A stretch of 51,326 bases of DNA from Aquificaceae bacterium (GTDB lineage Bacteria; Aquificota; Aquificia; Aquificales; Aquificaceae): assembly GCA_027014155.1 (NCBI GenBank), contig JALWEG010000011.1, positions 1-51,326 on the forward strand. Reading direction: 5' to 3'. The notes below the pieces were generated by a model. That model was not told where the DNA came from and searched no databases. It was given only the letters and a program-made list of their open reading frames with translations. The stretch's first letter is position 1. Each line of letters begins with the position of its first letter. Made by a program: the position numbers and the translations under genes. This document shows positions 16,169 to 24,442 of the stretch, one piece after another.

Positions 16169-17265
16169 CTTTCTGCGTCGGGCATCTTCTCCACGTATAT
16201 AGACCTGCTGGGGAAGGCGAAGGAAGAGCCGTGCCTCTCTACGATTTCCATGATTTTCAGGTTCACGTCCTCACGTATCTCAAGGTATTTAGCCCAGTTG
16301 GCAGTGTTGGTAAAGCAGTATATGAACACGTCAAGGGAGCTGTCTCCGAACTTCTCAAAGAAGACCATTATGAGCTGATCCTTTGCGATACCCGGGTGGT
16401 TGTGTAGCATGTCCCTTATATCTTTGAGGATACCCTTCATCTGTTCCGAAGAGGTGTCGTAAGTGAGACCTATATACATCTTTATCCTTCTAACGCCCCT
16501 TCTGGAGAAGTTCTCCACGGGATTGTTGGCAAAGACCTGATTGGGGACGGTTATCAGGCTCTTCTCAAAGGTTCTGACCTTTGTAGTTCTCATACCTATG
16601 TCCTCAACTATGCCCTCAACGTCGTTAACCTTTATCCAATCACCTATACCCAGAGACTTATCCGCAAGTATGGTCAGACCCCCAAAGAGGTTTGCTGCGG
16701 TATCCTTGGCGGCCAAGGCGACCGCAAGACCTCCCACACCCAAAGAGGCTATCAGCGTGCTGACGTTTATACCCCACTCCTGCAGTATGGCCACCACTCC
16801 CACTACGAGGACGAAGGCCTTTGCCAGCTTAATCAGAAAGCTCCCTACCTCTTTGGCGAAGTCTCTGCCAAACTTTTCGGCAAACCTGTAAATCAGAGGT
16901 TCAAAGACCACAATAAGGTTGTAGGAAGTCCAGAAGACGGCCAGAATCAAGAAGCTCCTGAATAGCCTAACGATAAATCCCTTCTCTACACCAAGAAAGT
17001 AGAGTGCCAGAGATATACCTACGGCTACAAAGAGGTAGCTCACCGGCCTTTTAAGAGCTTCAAGGAATAGGTCATCTATCTCTGTGGCGGTCTTTTGGGT
17101 AAGCTTCTTGATGAAGCTCACCACTATTAGGACAAACAGCTTCCTCAAGAATATGAAGAAGAGGAAGATTATTACTGCCAGAGCTATTCTGTAAAGGGGC
17201 AGACCCAAGATCAGGTAATTGATATGCTCTTCAAATCTGGATACGAGCTGAAGGAAGCTTTCCAT
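16165..17265 (-). CDS. mscS: Small-conductance mechanosensitive channel, MscS family
   Basis: 366 residues. Four to five N-terminal TM helices lead into the pore helix (SLGVGGLAVALAAKDTAANL with Gly/Ala packing), then the beta domain (LADKSLGIGDWIKVNDVEGI and MRTTKVRTFEKSLITVPNQ) and the C-terminal vestibule. It releases solutes on hypo-osmotic shock. It is longer than E. coli MscS (286 residues) because of extra N-terminal helices. It is first in the LPS glycosyltransferase operon. Confidence 0.93.
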   Translation of the reverse strand: MESFLQLVSRFEEHINYLILGLPLYRIALAVIIFLFFIFLRKLFVLIVVSFIKKLTQKTATEIDDLFLEALKRPVSYLFVAVGISLALYFLGVEKGFIVRLFRSFLILAVFWTSYNLIVVFEPLIYRFAEKFGRDFAKEVGSFLIKLAKAFVLVVGVVAILQEWGINVSTLIASLGVGGLAVALAAKDTAANLFGGLTILADKSLGIGDWIKVNDVEGIVEDIGMRTTKVRTFEKSLITVPNQVFANNPVENFSRRGVRRIKMYIGLTYDTSSEQMKGILKDIRDMLHNHPGIAKDQLIMVFFEKFGDSSLDVFIYCFTNTANWAKYLEIREDVNLKIMEIVERHGSSFAFPSRSIYVEKMPDAER

Positions 17266-17307
17266 AGCTTAATATATGATAATGGACATTTTCACGGTGC
17301 AGACAGG

Positions 17308-17324
17308 TTGATAAAATTTATCAA
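17308..17324. promoter_or_regulatory. 8-1-8 inverted repeat upstream of tpx
   Basis: TTGATAAA-A-TTTATCAA is a perfect dyad with a one-base centre, about 37 bp before the tpx start. The geometry resembles Fur/PerR-family boxes (7-1-7). The half-site TTGAT also recalls FNR, but FNR needs a four-base spacer and here it is seven. A peroxide-responsive regulator would fit the gene. Confidence 0.45.
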
Positions 17325-17361
17325 TTGAAAATTAAAGAACACTATAAAAGGAGGTATCAAG

Positions 17362-17874
17362 ATGGCGGAAACTGTAACTCTTAAGGGTAATACAGTAAGT
17401 CTGGTTGGGCCCAGCTTGAGCGTAGGGGACGATGCTCCCGAAGCGGTCGTGGTTACCAAAGACTTGGAAGAGAAGAGGATAGGCGGTGCCAAAGGCAAGG
17501 TTCAGCTCATAATAACGGTTCCCTCCCTTGACACTCCCGTGTGCGAGACGGAAACGAAGAAGTTCAACGAGATGGTGGCAGACCTCGGAGATAAGGTTGA
17601 CGTCACCGTGGTGTCTATGGACTTGCCCTTTGCCGAGAAGAGATTCTGTGAGAGCTTCAGTATAGGAAATGTCACCGTGGCCTCCGACTTCAGATACAGG
17701 GACATGGAGAAGTTCGGAGTGCTTATCGGAGAGGGTGCCCTGAAGGGAATTCTGGCCAGAGCCGTTTTCGTTGTAGACGCCGAAGGAAAGGTGGCCTACA
17801 AGCAATTGGTGCCCGAGATAACCCAAGAGCCCAACTACGACGAGGTTATGGACAAAGTCAAATCCCTGATTTAA
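17362..17874 (+). CDS. tpx: Thiol peroxidase Tpx (atypical 2-Cys peroxiredoxin)
   Basis: 170 residues, full length. It reduces H2O2 and alkyl hydroperoxides using thioredoxin. The Tpx motif VPSLDTPVCETETKKFN holds the peroxidatic Cys61; the resolving Cys96 is in AEKRFCESF. LARAVFVVDAEGKVAYKQLV completes the family pattern. The SD AAAGGAGG lies before ATG 17362. The stop overlaps the stop of convergent aroK (TTAA). It is a stand-alone transcript with its own promoter region. Confidence 0.97.
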   Translation: MAETVTLKGNTVSLVGPSLSVGDDAPEAVVVTKDLEEKRIGGAKGKVQLIITVPSLDTPVCETETKKFNEMVADLGDKVDVTVVSMDLPFAEKRFCESFSIGNVTVASDFRYRDMEKFGVLIGEGALKGILARAVFVVDAEGKVAYKQLVPEITQEPNYDEVMDKVKSLI

Positions 17875-18419
17875 TTCCCGATATCGCCCTCGGTTTGAAG
17901 GCCGAGGGCTCTAATTATATCCTTCAAAGTCTCTTCCTTACTTTCCCGACTCTTTACCTTCACGTGAGCGTTAGCGTAAATGGCCTTCCTTGACTCAAAG
18001 AGGGCCTTAAGTTCCTCTTCACCTCTGCGAAGCAGAGGTCTGTTCTTATCCTTACCACACCTCCTTAAAAATTCTTCAAAGTCCACATCTATCCACACCA
18101 CCTTGCCTCTGGATTTCATGTATTCCATGGCTCTGTAGTTGGCACCTAAGCCTCCTCCGGTAGCTATGACTATGTCCTGAAGGGTTGATACCTCCTGCAG
18201 GGTTCTGAACTCAACCTCCCGGAAGTAGTCTTCCCCTTTCTCTTGGAATATCTCGGGTATGGTCATTCTTTCCCTTACCATGACCTCCTCGTCAAGGTCT
18301 ATAAACTTCCACCCCAGATGCTCGGCGAGACGCCGGGCTAAACTGCTTTTGCCGCTGCACATAAAGCCTACCAGATAGATTCTCAATATCCTACGTGCTG
18401 GGTCTTCCCGGTATGACAT
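17871..18419 (-). CDS. aroK: Shikimate kinase
   Basis: 182 residues by the ATG at 18419. It phosphorylates shikimate with ATP in aromatic amino-acid synthesis. The Walker A is GFMCSGKSS; the shikimate-binding region is FIDLDEEV, FREVEFRTLQEV and ATGGGLG; the lid Arg lies in KNRPLLRR. The ATG start overlaps the upstream cytochrome gene by 37 nt and has no SD. A TTG overlapping the cytochrome stop (TTGA, about 18386) would give a shorter protein beginning at LRIYLVGFMCSGK, equally good for the fold. The start is therefore unsettled. Confidence 0.93.
   Translation of the reverse strand: MSYREDPARRILRIYLVGFMCSGKSSLARRLAEHLGWKFIDLDEEVMVRERMTIPEIFQEKGEDYFREVEFRTLQEVSTLQDIVIATGGGLGANYRAMEYMKSRGKVVWIDVDFEEFLRRCGKDKNRPLLRRGEEELKALFESRKAIYANAHVKVKSRESKEETLKDIIRALGLQTEGDIGN
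17886..17909 (+). terminator. Hairpin after tpx, inside the aroK 3' end
   Basis: GCCCTCGG (17886-17893) and CCGAGGGC (17902-17909) form a perfect 8-bp stem with an 8-nt loop, 12 nt after the tpx stop. The following sequence, TCTAATTATA, is AT-rich but has no clean T run. It probably ends tpx transcription; it lies within the last codons of aroK on the other strand. Confidence 0.4.
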
Positions 18420-19348
18420 GCGGAGCAGTCCTTCCCTCCCTTTTTCACGAGACCGAAGCTGGCGGCTATCCTCTGATGTTTGGAATGTATTAGCTCCGAA
18501 GGCTTGAACTTCCTCAGCTTAGGTATTCCTATGCCTTGATGGCACCTGTAGCAGGCGAACATGGCTTCCTTCCAGAGAGCCACGGCCTTCTCTTTGTTTC
18601 CCTTTTTGAGAGCTTCTTTGAGTTCTTTGTACATTATGGCGTTTCGCCTCTTGACCACCTTCTTTACCTCGGGCTTGAACTTGGCCATCATGGGTGCCGC
18701 CAAAGACATATTTCTGCCGCAAGCCGAGAGTCCGTCTGGGTCCTCTATGAGCCTTACCGCGGCATCAAACTGCCCCTTCTCTATAAGGCCGCGCAATTTC
18801 ACGAAGCTGAAAAAGGTTCTGTACGCTCCCGCCTTGAAACCTATAACTCTGTTTGCCAAAAAGGATGCCGCCTCAATAACCTGCTTCTCGTTCTTTCCTC
18901 CCACTATCAGGGCCTTGGCCCCCGCGTAGTTCACCACCTTCAGGGTGGGCTTATCAAATTTGAGCTTCAACTCTTCAACTACTTTATTCTTGATTCCCAC
19001 CACGATTAGGTTCTTTCCTTTAACGCTGCTCAGCTCTTTGTCGGACACGAGGAGCTTGGGGAGTTTGCCTTCCTTGACCATCTTGGGCGTGAGTCCGACA
19101 CTGCTGACCCACTGACCTAAGAAAAAGGCCACGCTACCGGCCTTCGCCACCACGTTGTTGGATTCCTCTTTCCCATAGACCACCACGACGTTGGGAACGG
19201 AAACGTCCTTAGCCTGAGCCGGTGTTCCCGTCCACACGTCCCTGTAGGTTATAAAGGGGAACTTCTTAACACCCTCAAAGCTGTCAAGAACGGGTTTGGC
19301 TAAAGTGAGCGATGCTCCCAGCATTATGGACAGGAGGACTTTTCTCAT
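18383..19348 (-). CDS. Diheme c-type cytochrome with S-layer-like N-terminal domain
   Basis: 321 residues from ATG 19348 (SD GGAGGTAAGG). A signal peptide (MRKVLLSIMLGASLTLA) is followed by about 150 residues with nucleotide-fold-like alternation: NVVVVYGKEESNNVVAKAGS, then GKNLIVVGIKNKVVEEL and AKALIVGGKNEKQVIEAASF. This resembles the repeat domain of archaeal S-layer proteins. The C-terminal third is helical with two heme sites, CYRCH and CSACH, plus extra His and Met as distal ligands. It is a periplasmic or surface electron carrier of unknown partner. It lies between nadA and aroK in one operon, with no functional link evident, and 2 kb from the nap cluster. Confidence 0.75.
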   Translation of the reverse strand: MRKVLLSIMLGASLTLAKPVLDSFEGVKKFPFITYRDVWTGTPAQAKDVSVPNVVVVYGKEESNNVVAKAGSVAFFLGQWVSSVGLTPKMVKEGKLPKLLVSDKELSSVKGKNLIVVGIKNKVVEELKLKFDKPTLKVVNYAGAKALIVGGKNEKQVIEAASFLANRVIGFKAGAYRTFFSFVKLRGLIEKGQFDAAVRLIEDPDGLSACGRNMSLAAPMMAKFKPEVKKVVKRRNAIMYKELKEALKKGNKEKAVALWKEAMFACYRCHQGIGIPKLRKFKPSELIHSKHQRIAASFGLVKKGGKDCSACHTGKTQHVGY

Positions 19349-19368
19349 AGCCTTACCTCCGAGAGCGG

Positions 19369-20337
19369 TCAACTTAGCTCCAACATGCGCTCTATGGGTC
19401 TTCTCGCCCTCTCTATTATATCCGATGGCAACTCCACCTCGTTTATCTCCTCCTTTATGGTTTTGTAGAGCTTGGGTAGGGTTATACCCTTCATGGTGCA
19501 GCAGTAAACCGTCCCGCAGTAGTTCATGGACTCCGGAAAGATGTACTCCTTGTTGGGGTTCTTCTTCATAAGGGTGTGCTTTAGACCTACCTCCGTGATT
19601 ACTATCACCTTATCCGCCTCAACGCTCGTGGCATACCTTATTATCTGGGAGGTGGAACCTACAAAGTCTGCGATGTCTATAACCTTGGGGTGGCATTCCG
19701 GGTGAACGGCCACCTTAGCCTCAGGATAGCGTTCTTTAAGCTTCTCAACCTCACGCGCCGTGAACTCAAAGTGGGGCGGACAAAAGCCCTTCCAGAGGAC
19801 GAACTCCTTCTCGGGCACCTGGCGGGCTACCCATTGGCCGAGGGCTTGGTCGGGCATAAAGACTATCTTTTTTGCCTTCAGCTTCTTTATAACTTTGGGT
19901 GCGTTCGCCGAGGTGACGCACAGGTCTATCTCGGCCTTAACCTCCGCGGTGGTATTTATGTAAGCCACCAGCTCCGCATCGGGGTGCTCCTCTCTGAGCT
20001 TCCTGACCTGGGAGGCGTTTATCATATCCGCCATGGGACAGCCCGACTCAGGGTTGGGGTGCAGAACCTTCTTGTGGGGACTGAGTATCTTGGCCGTCTC
20101 ACACATGAACCTTACACCGCAGAACACGATTATGTCTGCGTCCGTGCTGGCCGCCTTGCGTGATAGCTCAAGGGAGTCGCCCACGAAGTCCGCTATATCC
20201 TGAACCTCAGGCCTCTGGTAGTAGTGGGCAAGAATCACGGCGTTCTTCTCTTCTGCGAGCCTCTTAACCTCCCTCTGGAGCCTCTCTATCTCCTGCACGC
20301 TCAGTTGTTCCTCTTCATTTATGGAAAGCTCAACCAT
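19369..20337 (-). CDS. nadA: Quinolinate synthase NadA
   Basis: 322 residues from ATG 20337, which has a good SD (AAGGAGGCCGG); an in-frame ATG at 20412 would add a non-conserved leader. A [4Fe-4S] enzyme condensing iminoaspartate and dihydroxyacetone phosphate to quinolinate for NAD synthesis. Motifs are ILAHYYQRPEVQDIADFVGD, FCGVRFMCETAKIL, HPNPESGCPMADM, HPECHPKV and YCCTMKGITL, which include the cluster Cys. It heads the nadA-cytochrome-aroK operon, divergent from the response regulator. Confidence 0.96.
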   Translation of the reverse strand: MVELSINEEEQLSVQEIERLQREVKRLAEEKNAVILAHYYQRPEVQDIADFVGDSLELSRKAASTDADIIVFCGVRFMCETAKILSPHKKVLHPNPESGCPMADMINASQVRKLREEHPDAELVAYINTTAEVKAEIDLCVTSANAPKVIKKLKAKKIVFMPDQALGQWVARQVPEKEFVLWKGFCPPHFEFTAREVEKLKERYPEAKVAVHPECHPKVIDIADFVGSTSQIIRYATSVEADKVIVITEVGLKHTLMKKNPNKEYIFPESMNYCGTVYCCTMKGITLPKLYKTIKEEINEVELPSDIIERARRPIERMLELS

Positions 20338-20410
20338 TCCGGCCTCCTTAAAGTGGGGTAATTTATAAGAATATGCGCATGTCCAGATTTTATCAATAGG
20401 AGTTTGCTTC

Positions 20411-21052
20411 ATGAAGGTCTTGCTTATAGAGGACGACGAGCTTTTGGGGGAGAGCCTGAGAGACTATCTGGAACTGAGCGGCATAGAGGTCAAGTGGATT
20501 TCGGACGATAGAGAGTTTTCTCCGGTTCTGTTGGACAGCTGCGATGTGGTCGTTCTTGACCTTATACTTAAGTTCGGAAGGGGAGAGGACATTTTGAAGG
20601 TGATAAAAGAGGAGCGCCCCGATATGCCGGTTCTCATACTTACCGCTAAGAACTCTTTAAGAGATAAAGAGGTATGCTTCAACTTAGGAGCAGACGACTA
20701 CCTTACAAAGCCCTTTGAACCCAAGGAGCTGCTTCTTCGGCTCAAAGCGTTGACATCAAGATATGGGAGAGTGAGAAAAGAGAGAATAGGCGACGTGATA
20801 GTGGATTTAGACTCCAAGCGCATCTACAGGGGAGATAAAGAGCTGAAGCTATCAAAAAACGGCTGGAACCTCTTAGAGTTTCTGCTCAAACACCGAGGAA
20901 AGGTGGTATCTACGGAGAGGATTCTCAACTACGTCTGGGACGACAAGGCGGTGGGAGAGGAGGTGGTAAGAGCTTACATAAAGGAGCTTAGGAGAGTCCT
21001 GCCCGAAGGCAGTATAGAGACCTTCAGGGGACGCGGCTATATGCTCCGGTGA
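20411..21052 (+). CDS. OmpR/PhoB-family response regulator (orphan)
   Basis: 213 residues. The receiver domain (1-115) has the acidic pair E7/D8-D9, phospho-acceptor D50 (VVVLD), T78 and K100 (LTKPF). The C-terminal winged helix (from ~130) has the DSKRIYRGDKELKLSKNGWNLLEFLLKHRGKVVS pattern in two parts and ends with FRGRGYMLR. No histidine kinase is adjacent, unusual for this family. Its TGA stop lies in GGTGACC, exactly at the right boundary of an IS605-like element, so a downstream partner could have been displaced, but that is speculation. Confidence 0.93.
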   Translation: MKVLLIEDDELLGESLRDYLELSGIEVKWISDDREFSPVLLDSCDVVVLDLILKFGRGEDILKVIKEERPDMPVLILTAKNSLRDKEVCFNLGADDYLTKPFEPKELLLRLKALTSRYGRVRKERIGDVIVDLDSKRIYRGDKELKLSKNGWNLLEFLLKHRGKVVSTERILNYVWDDKAVGEEVVRAYIKELRRVLPEGSIETFRGRGYMLR

Positions 21053-21284
21053 CCTCCTCTCTCCACTCCGAGTGGAGAGCTTCCCACTTCGCAGAAGGAT
21101 ATTCCCTCTCCACGGGCTTCAGTTCAGGGCGGTCCACCCCTACCACCCGTCAGGTGGGTGAACCCGATAACCTTGGTTATCGGCTCTCACAGATTAATTC
21201 ACAAGGCTCTTTCGGAAAATTCAACCCTTTCGGGGTGCGTCTGTATCTCCCCTTTAAAAAGGTAGAGGATTAGACGCAAATTTT
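21049..21284 (-). mobile_element. Orphan IS605/omega-RNA-like element, copy A (no ORF)
   Basis: A 236-bp structured sequence without coding potential, nearly identical in layout to copy B (33084-33316) read on the other strand. Read on the minus strand it begins AAAATTTGCGTCT, has hairpins CCCCGAAAGGG, GATAACC-AA-GGTTATC and CACCC...GGGTG, and ends in a 9-bp stem (21059-21079, CTCTCCACT/AGTGGAGAG) followed by AGGAGGTCAC. The GAAGCTC-stem-GAG-AGG-NN-TCAC layout matches the right ends of the tnpB elements at both window edges. It fills the space between convergent response regulator and napD; its terminal GTGA (plus strand) includes the regulator's stop codon. Confidence 0.7.
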
Positions 21285-21295
21285 TCCCTAAGGAT

Positions 21296-21637
21296 TTATA
21301 TCCTTCTCTTTACGTCGCCGTGATATACGATGTCCTCGGCGCGCACGTTCTCGTCCTGAAGAATCTTGGGCACCTCCTCAGGACTGAACATGTCGCCCGC
21401 CTGTTCCAACTCCTCGCTGTAGGTATAGACCAGGTCCACAGATAGAACGTGGGGAAGTGCCATCAAGGCTTTGGTCTTGTATATCTCCTCGTCGGTAGTT
21501 TCAGCCTCTATGGTAACTATAATCCTGCCCTTTTCGTCGTGGAAGTGGACATCGCACATGCCCGACTCCTCAAGGCTCTTTATGACCTCCTCTAAATACT
21601 TGGGATTGGTTCTTACGACAAGTCCCGATATGTTCAT
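21296..21637 (-). CDS. napD: Nap chaperone NapD
   Basis: 113 residues from ATG 21637, chosen because GGAGG stands 8 nt before it and the ATGA overlaps the stop of napL. NapD binds the Tat signal peptide of NapA and guides cofactor insertion. The fold is a small ferredoxin-like domain: MNISGLVVRTNPKYLEEVIK, GMCDVHFHDEKGRIIVTIEA, then MALPHVLSVDLVYTY, matching the family. The C-terminal ~25 residues are extra. It is the last gene of the nap operon. Confidence 0.9.
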   Translation of the reverse strand: MNISGLVVRTNPKYLEEVIKSLEESGMCDVHFHDEKGRIIVTIEAETTDEEIYKTKALMALPHVLSVDLVYTYSEELEQAGDMFSPEEVPKILQDENVRAEDIVYHGDVKRRI

Positions 21638-22587
21638 CTTTTCAACCTCCATACAAAAATCTTACCGTCATCGCAACCGACAATCAGCCTCTCTTTGAGC
21701 AGGAGCAGAACGCTTACCGTTGAGCTTTGGCCCTTAAGCACCTCCAGCACCCTGCCCGAACTTACCTCTATAACCTTTATATCGTTGCTCTCGTTAAAGG
21801 GAAATGCACCCAACTTCGCTTCCCGATCCATAGCCACGGAAAAGACCAGAAACTCCGCATCAATCCTCCTGCTCTTGCCCTCCTTGAGGTAGTATATGCC
21901 CACCCTCCTGTCCCTACCGCCCACCATGATTGTGTCTCTCTTATAGTCCAGCTTGTAGAGCTTATCCACGTTTACACCTTTGAGCCTTCTTACCACACTC
22001 CCATCTTTCAGGCTCACTAAGCTTACCACACCCGACTCGTCCGATACGGCAACCTTACTCCTGTCCTCGCTTAGGGCAATGTCCGAAAGGGAAGACATAC
22101 CCACCTGAACCCTGTACAGGGACTTAAGCTTATTCAAGTCAAAGAGAATTATCTCGTCGCTTATGAGACTGAGGACTACCTTGTCTTCGCTGACGAACCT
22201 GCCCTCGGAGAGCATCAGGCGGTTCTTGGTGGTCAAAATCTTCTTAAGACCGCCTTCGGCGGTGAGTAAGAAAACCTCCCTGTATCCGCCGCTTCCCTGA
22301 GCAACTATCAACCACAGTTTCCCCGAGGGGGAGATGTCCGTAGAGAATACCTTGGGGGGTATGTCCTCTCCGGTGAAATCCTTTATATCGGGAAGCCTAA
22401 GCTCCTTCTCCCTCTTTCCCGTGAGCAGGTCGTAGACCTCTACCCGTCCCAGTTCCGTTGATACGTAAAGCTTTCCGTCTCTGTGAACTATATCCGTTAT
22501 CGCTCCCCGAGCCTCTATGACTTTCTCTAAGTCCGCACAGAAGACCAGGCTCACGAGAAGGCCCAAAAGGAGACTAAGCGTCCTCAT
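21634..22587 (-). CDS. napL: NapL-like periplasmic beta-propeller protein
   Basis: 317 residues with a signal peptide (MRTLSLLLGLLVSLVFC). The rest is repeating beta blades of WD40 type (LYVSTELGRVEVYDLLTGK, KVAVSDESGVVSLVSLKDGS, VGCDDGKIFVWRLKR). In Wolinella and Campylobacter a protein of this kind, NapL, sits in the same place in the nap operon; its exact role in nitrate reduction is unclear. Position (napF-napL-napD) supports the name; sequence identity to NapL was not tested. It overlaps napF by 14 nt. Confidence 0.78.
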   Translation of the reverse strand: MRTLSLLLGLLVSLVFCADLEKVIEARGAITDIVHRDGKLYVSTELGRVEVYDLLTGKREKELRLPDIKDFTGEDIPPKVFSTDISPSGKLWLIVAQGSGGYREVFLLTAEGGLKKILTTKNRLMLSEGRFVSEDKVVLSLISDEIILFDLNKLKSLYRVQVGMSSLSDIALSEDRSKVAVSDESGVVSLVSLKDGSVVRRLKGVNVDKLYKLDYKRDTIMVGGRDRRVGIYYLKEGKSRRIDAEFLVFSVAMDREAKLGAFPFNESNDIKVIEVSSGRVLEVLKGQSSTVSVLLLLKERLIVGCDDGKIFVWRLKR

Positions 22588-23047
22588 TTACCACCACCTT
22601 TATGGCACCTGTGGGACACACGGAGACGCAAAAGCCGCAAGAGGTGCATCGGTCGGGCAGAATGAGGGGTTTGTAAAGTCCGTTGAACTTTATGGCATTG
22701 TCTAAGCAAGGCTCTTTGCAGGAGAAACACAGAACCCCATTCCAAGCGCTGCACCTTTGGGGGTCTATCTGCACCTTGGCTCTTATGGTCTGGGAACTCT
22801 CGGATATTACCCCGTGGGGACAGGCCTCAAGACACTTGCCGCAGTAGGAACACCCCCTTTTTTCAAAGGAGAGGGCCGGGACGCCCTCTCCGTCCCTGAA
22901 AAGCACCCCCTCCTCGCAAACTTCCACGCAAGGCGCATCGCACTCCTTACAGGACGAAAAGTCGGTCTGGGCAGAGGTGTAAGGGGGTCTGATAAAGCTC
23001 CGCTCTTTGCCCTTTACGAAACCGGTAAGCAGCTGTCTTCTGTTCAT
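22574..23047 (-). CDS. napF: Ferredoxin-type protein NapF
   Basis: 157 residues from ATG 23047 (ATGA overlap with the napB stop). Cytoplasmic iron-sulfur protein with a MNRRQLLTGF start. It has several [4Fe-4S] motifs: CKECDAPCVEVCEEG, CSYCGKCLEACPHG and CTSCGFCVSVCPTG, plus a Cys-rich segment CSAWNGVLCFSCKEPC that may hold another cluster. NapF is proposed to help load the iron-sulfur cluster of NapA before export. It is third from the end of the operon. Confidence 0.88.
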   Translation of the reverse strand: MNRRQLLTGFVKGKERSFIRPPYTSAQTDFSSCKECDAPCVEVCEEGVLFRDGEGVPALSFEKRGCSYCGKCLEACPHGVISESSQTIRAKVQIDPQRCSAWNGVLCFSCKEPCLDNAIKFNGLYKPLILPDRCTSCGFCVSVCPTGAIKVVVNEDA

Positions 23048-23592
23048 TTGTACTCGGGCACCTCGTTCCACTTCTGATACAGGATAGATTTTTGCTTAGC
23101 CTGCGGGTCTCTGAAGTAGGGCTTGAAGAGGTTCTTAACCACCGGCTTCGCGTTGGCCTGAGGCGTGTGGCACATGACGCACTGATACCTTGCGGGATCT
23201 ATCTTCAGCTTCTTCTTGTTGCCCCCTTTGGTAAACAGGTCAAGGGCATAGTGGGTCTTAGACATGGGCGTTGCACCTACCGCCTTGGCGTTTTCGGGCA
23301 TATGACAGCTCAAACAGGCGTTGTTGCCCGGCTTGATGGGAACCAAGCCTTCAACAGAGTGGGGGATTTGGGGAGGAGCGTTCTCGTAAGCCCTCGCGAA
23401 GCGTTTGCTGGCACCCGGCGGAGCCTTGGGATACTCAACCTTCGGTGGATTTACGGGCTTCTCATCGTAAAGGGTTTGATTCCTGTATCCCAGCTGCTCC
23501 TCGGGTATAGCGTCCTTGACGGCCTGAGCCAGGCCGGCCAGAGCGAGAGAAACTCCCACCGATACCGCCAACACCTTCTTACTTACCTTCAT
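23044..23592 (-). CDS. napB: Periplasmic nitrate reductase small subunit NapB (diheme cytochrome c)
   Basis: 182 residues with a signal peptide cleaved near residue 24. Two heme sites are visible: CLSCH (93-97) and CVMCH (138-142). The distal-His segments are PQIPHSV and SKTHY. NapB passes electrons to NapA. The N-terminal VKDAIPEEQLGYRNQTLYDE segment is typical of NapB. It overlaps napH by 14 nt and napF by 4 nt. Confidence 0.93.
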   Translation of the reverse strand: MKVSKKVLAVSVGVSLALAGLAQAVKDAIPEEQLGYRNQTLYDEKPVNPPKVEYPKAPPGASKRFARAYENAPPQIPHSVEGLVPIKPGNNACLSCHMPENAKAVGATPMSKTHYALDLFTKGGNKKKLKIDPARYQCVMCHTPQANAKPVVKNLFKPYFRDPQAKQKSILYQKWNEVPEYK

Positions 23593-24442
23593 GACTTACT
23601 GCCTCCTTACTTTTTTCTAAAAACCTCAAAGAGAAGTAAATAGCGTCGTCGTTGCAAACCTCCACGCAACGCCCGCAGTTTATACACTCCCCGGAGGAGA
23701 CCAAAGAGCTGTGCTTGCCCACCATGTGCAAAACCTGACTCTCTGGACATATCTTCACGCACTCCATACACTCGGTACACTTGCCGTAGTCGTAATCAAC
23801 CCGTATAAGGCTGGGCTTACTGACCAGAGAGTAAAAGCCCCCGAGCGGGCACACATGACCGCACCAGCCGTTCTTTATAACGAAGAGGTCAAAGAGGAAT
23901 ATAGCCAAAACCATAGTCCAGCCCAGCCCCATGCCGAATATCAGTCCCCTGTGGAGTATGGATATTGGACTCACAAACTCAAAGGCGGGCATACCGAGAA
24001 TCAGGGAAAGCGTAAGAGCCATAGCTATCGCCAAGTACCTCGTCTTGCGGGTAATCCTGAGCTGCCACTCCTCTCTGTGTATGTTGGTCTTTACCCTGAG
24101 CCAGTTAGCAAAATCCGTAATCATATTCATGGGACATACCCAGCTGCAGAAGGCTCTACCTCCTATCAGAGCGTAAAAGAGAAGTATGATTCCGGCACCT
24201 ATTAGAGCGTCCACAGCGACTATGGCTCCGGCAAAGAACATCTGCAGGACAGCAAAGGGGTCTGCGAGGGGTATCACATCAAAGAGTTTGGAGGAGCTAA
24301 GGTTGCCCTTGAGTATGTTCCAGCCGTAGATGTTGCCGCCTATGTAGAGGAGCATTATGGAAACTTGAGTAAGCCTTCTTCCCATCAAAAAGCGGTGCTT
24401 GTATAGGTAGTGCAGAAAGCCTTTCTTCTCTTCCTTACTCAT
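23579..24442 (-). CDS. napH: Quinol dehydrogenase membrane component NapH
   Basis: 287 residues, four TM helices. It has two cytoplasmic CxxxCP motifs (CSWVCPM and CGHVCPL) and two C-terminal [4Fe-4S] sites (CTECMECVKICPE and CINCGRCVEVCND). With NapG it oxidises menaquinol and sends electrons to NapB/NapA. As no napC is in the operon, NapGH is probably the only dedicated quinol route. It overlaps napG by 8 nt. Confidence 0.94.
   Translation of the reverse strand: MSKEEKKGFLHYLYKHRFLMGRRLTQVSIMLLYIGGNIYGWNILKGNLSSSKLFDVIPLADPFAVLQMFFAGAIVAVDALIGAGIILLFYALIGGRAFCSWVCPMNMITDFANWLRVKTNIHREEWQLRITRKTRYLAIAMALTLSLILGMPAFEFVSPISILHRGLIFGMGLGWTMVLAIFLFDLFVIKNGWCGHVCPLGGFYSLVSKPSLIRVDYDYGKCTECMECVKICPESQVLHMVGKHSSLVSSGECINCGRCVEVCNDDAIYFSLRFLEKSKEAVSHEGK

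Noticed and set aside
17308-17324. FNR site upstream of tpx
   Set aside because: The arms TTGAT/ATCAA are separated by seven bases, not four.
20337-20412. N-terminal extension of NadA to ATG 20412
   Set aside because: The 25 residues are not family-like, and the ATG at 20337 has a strong SD.
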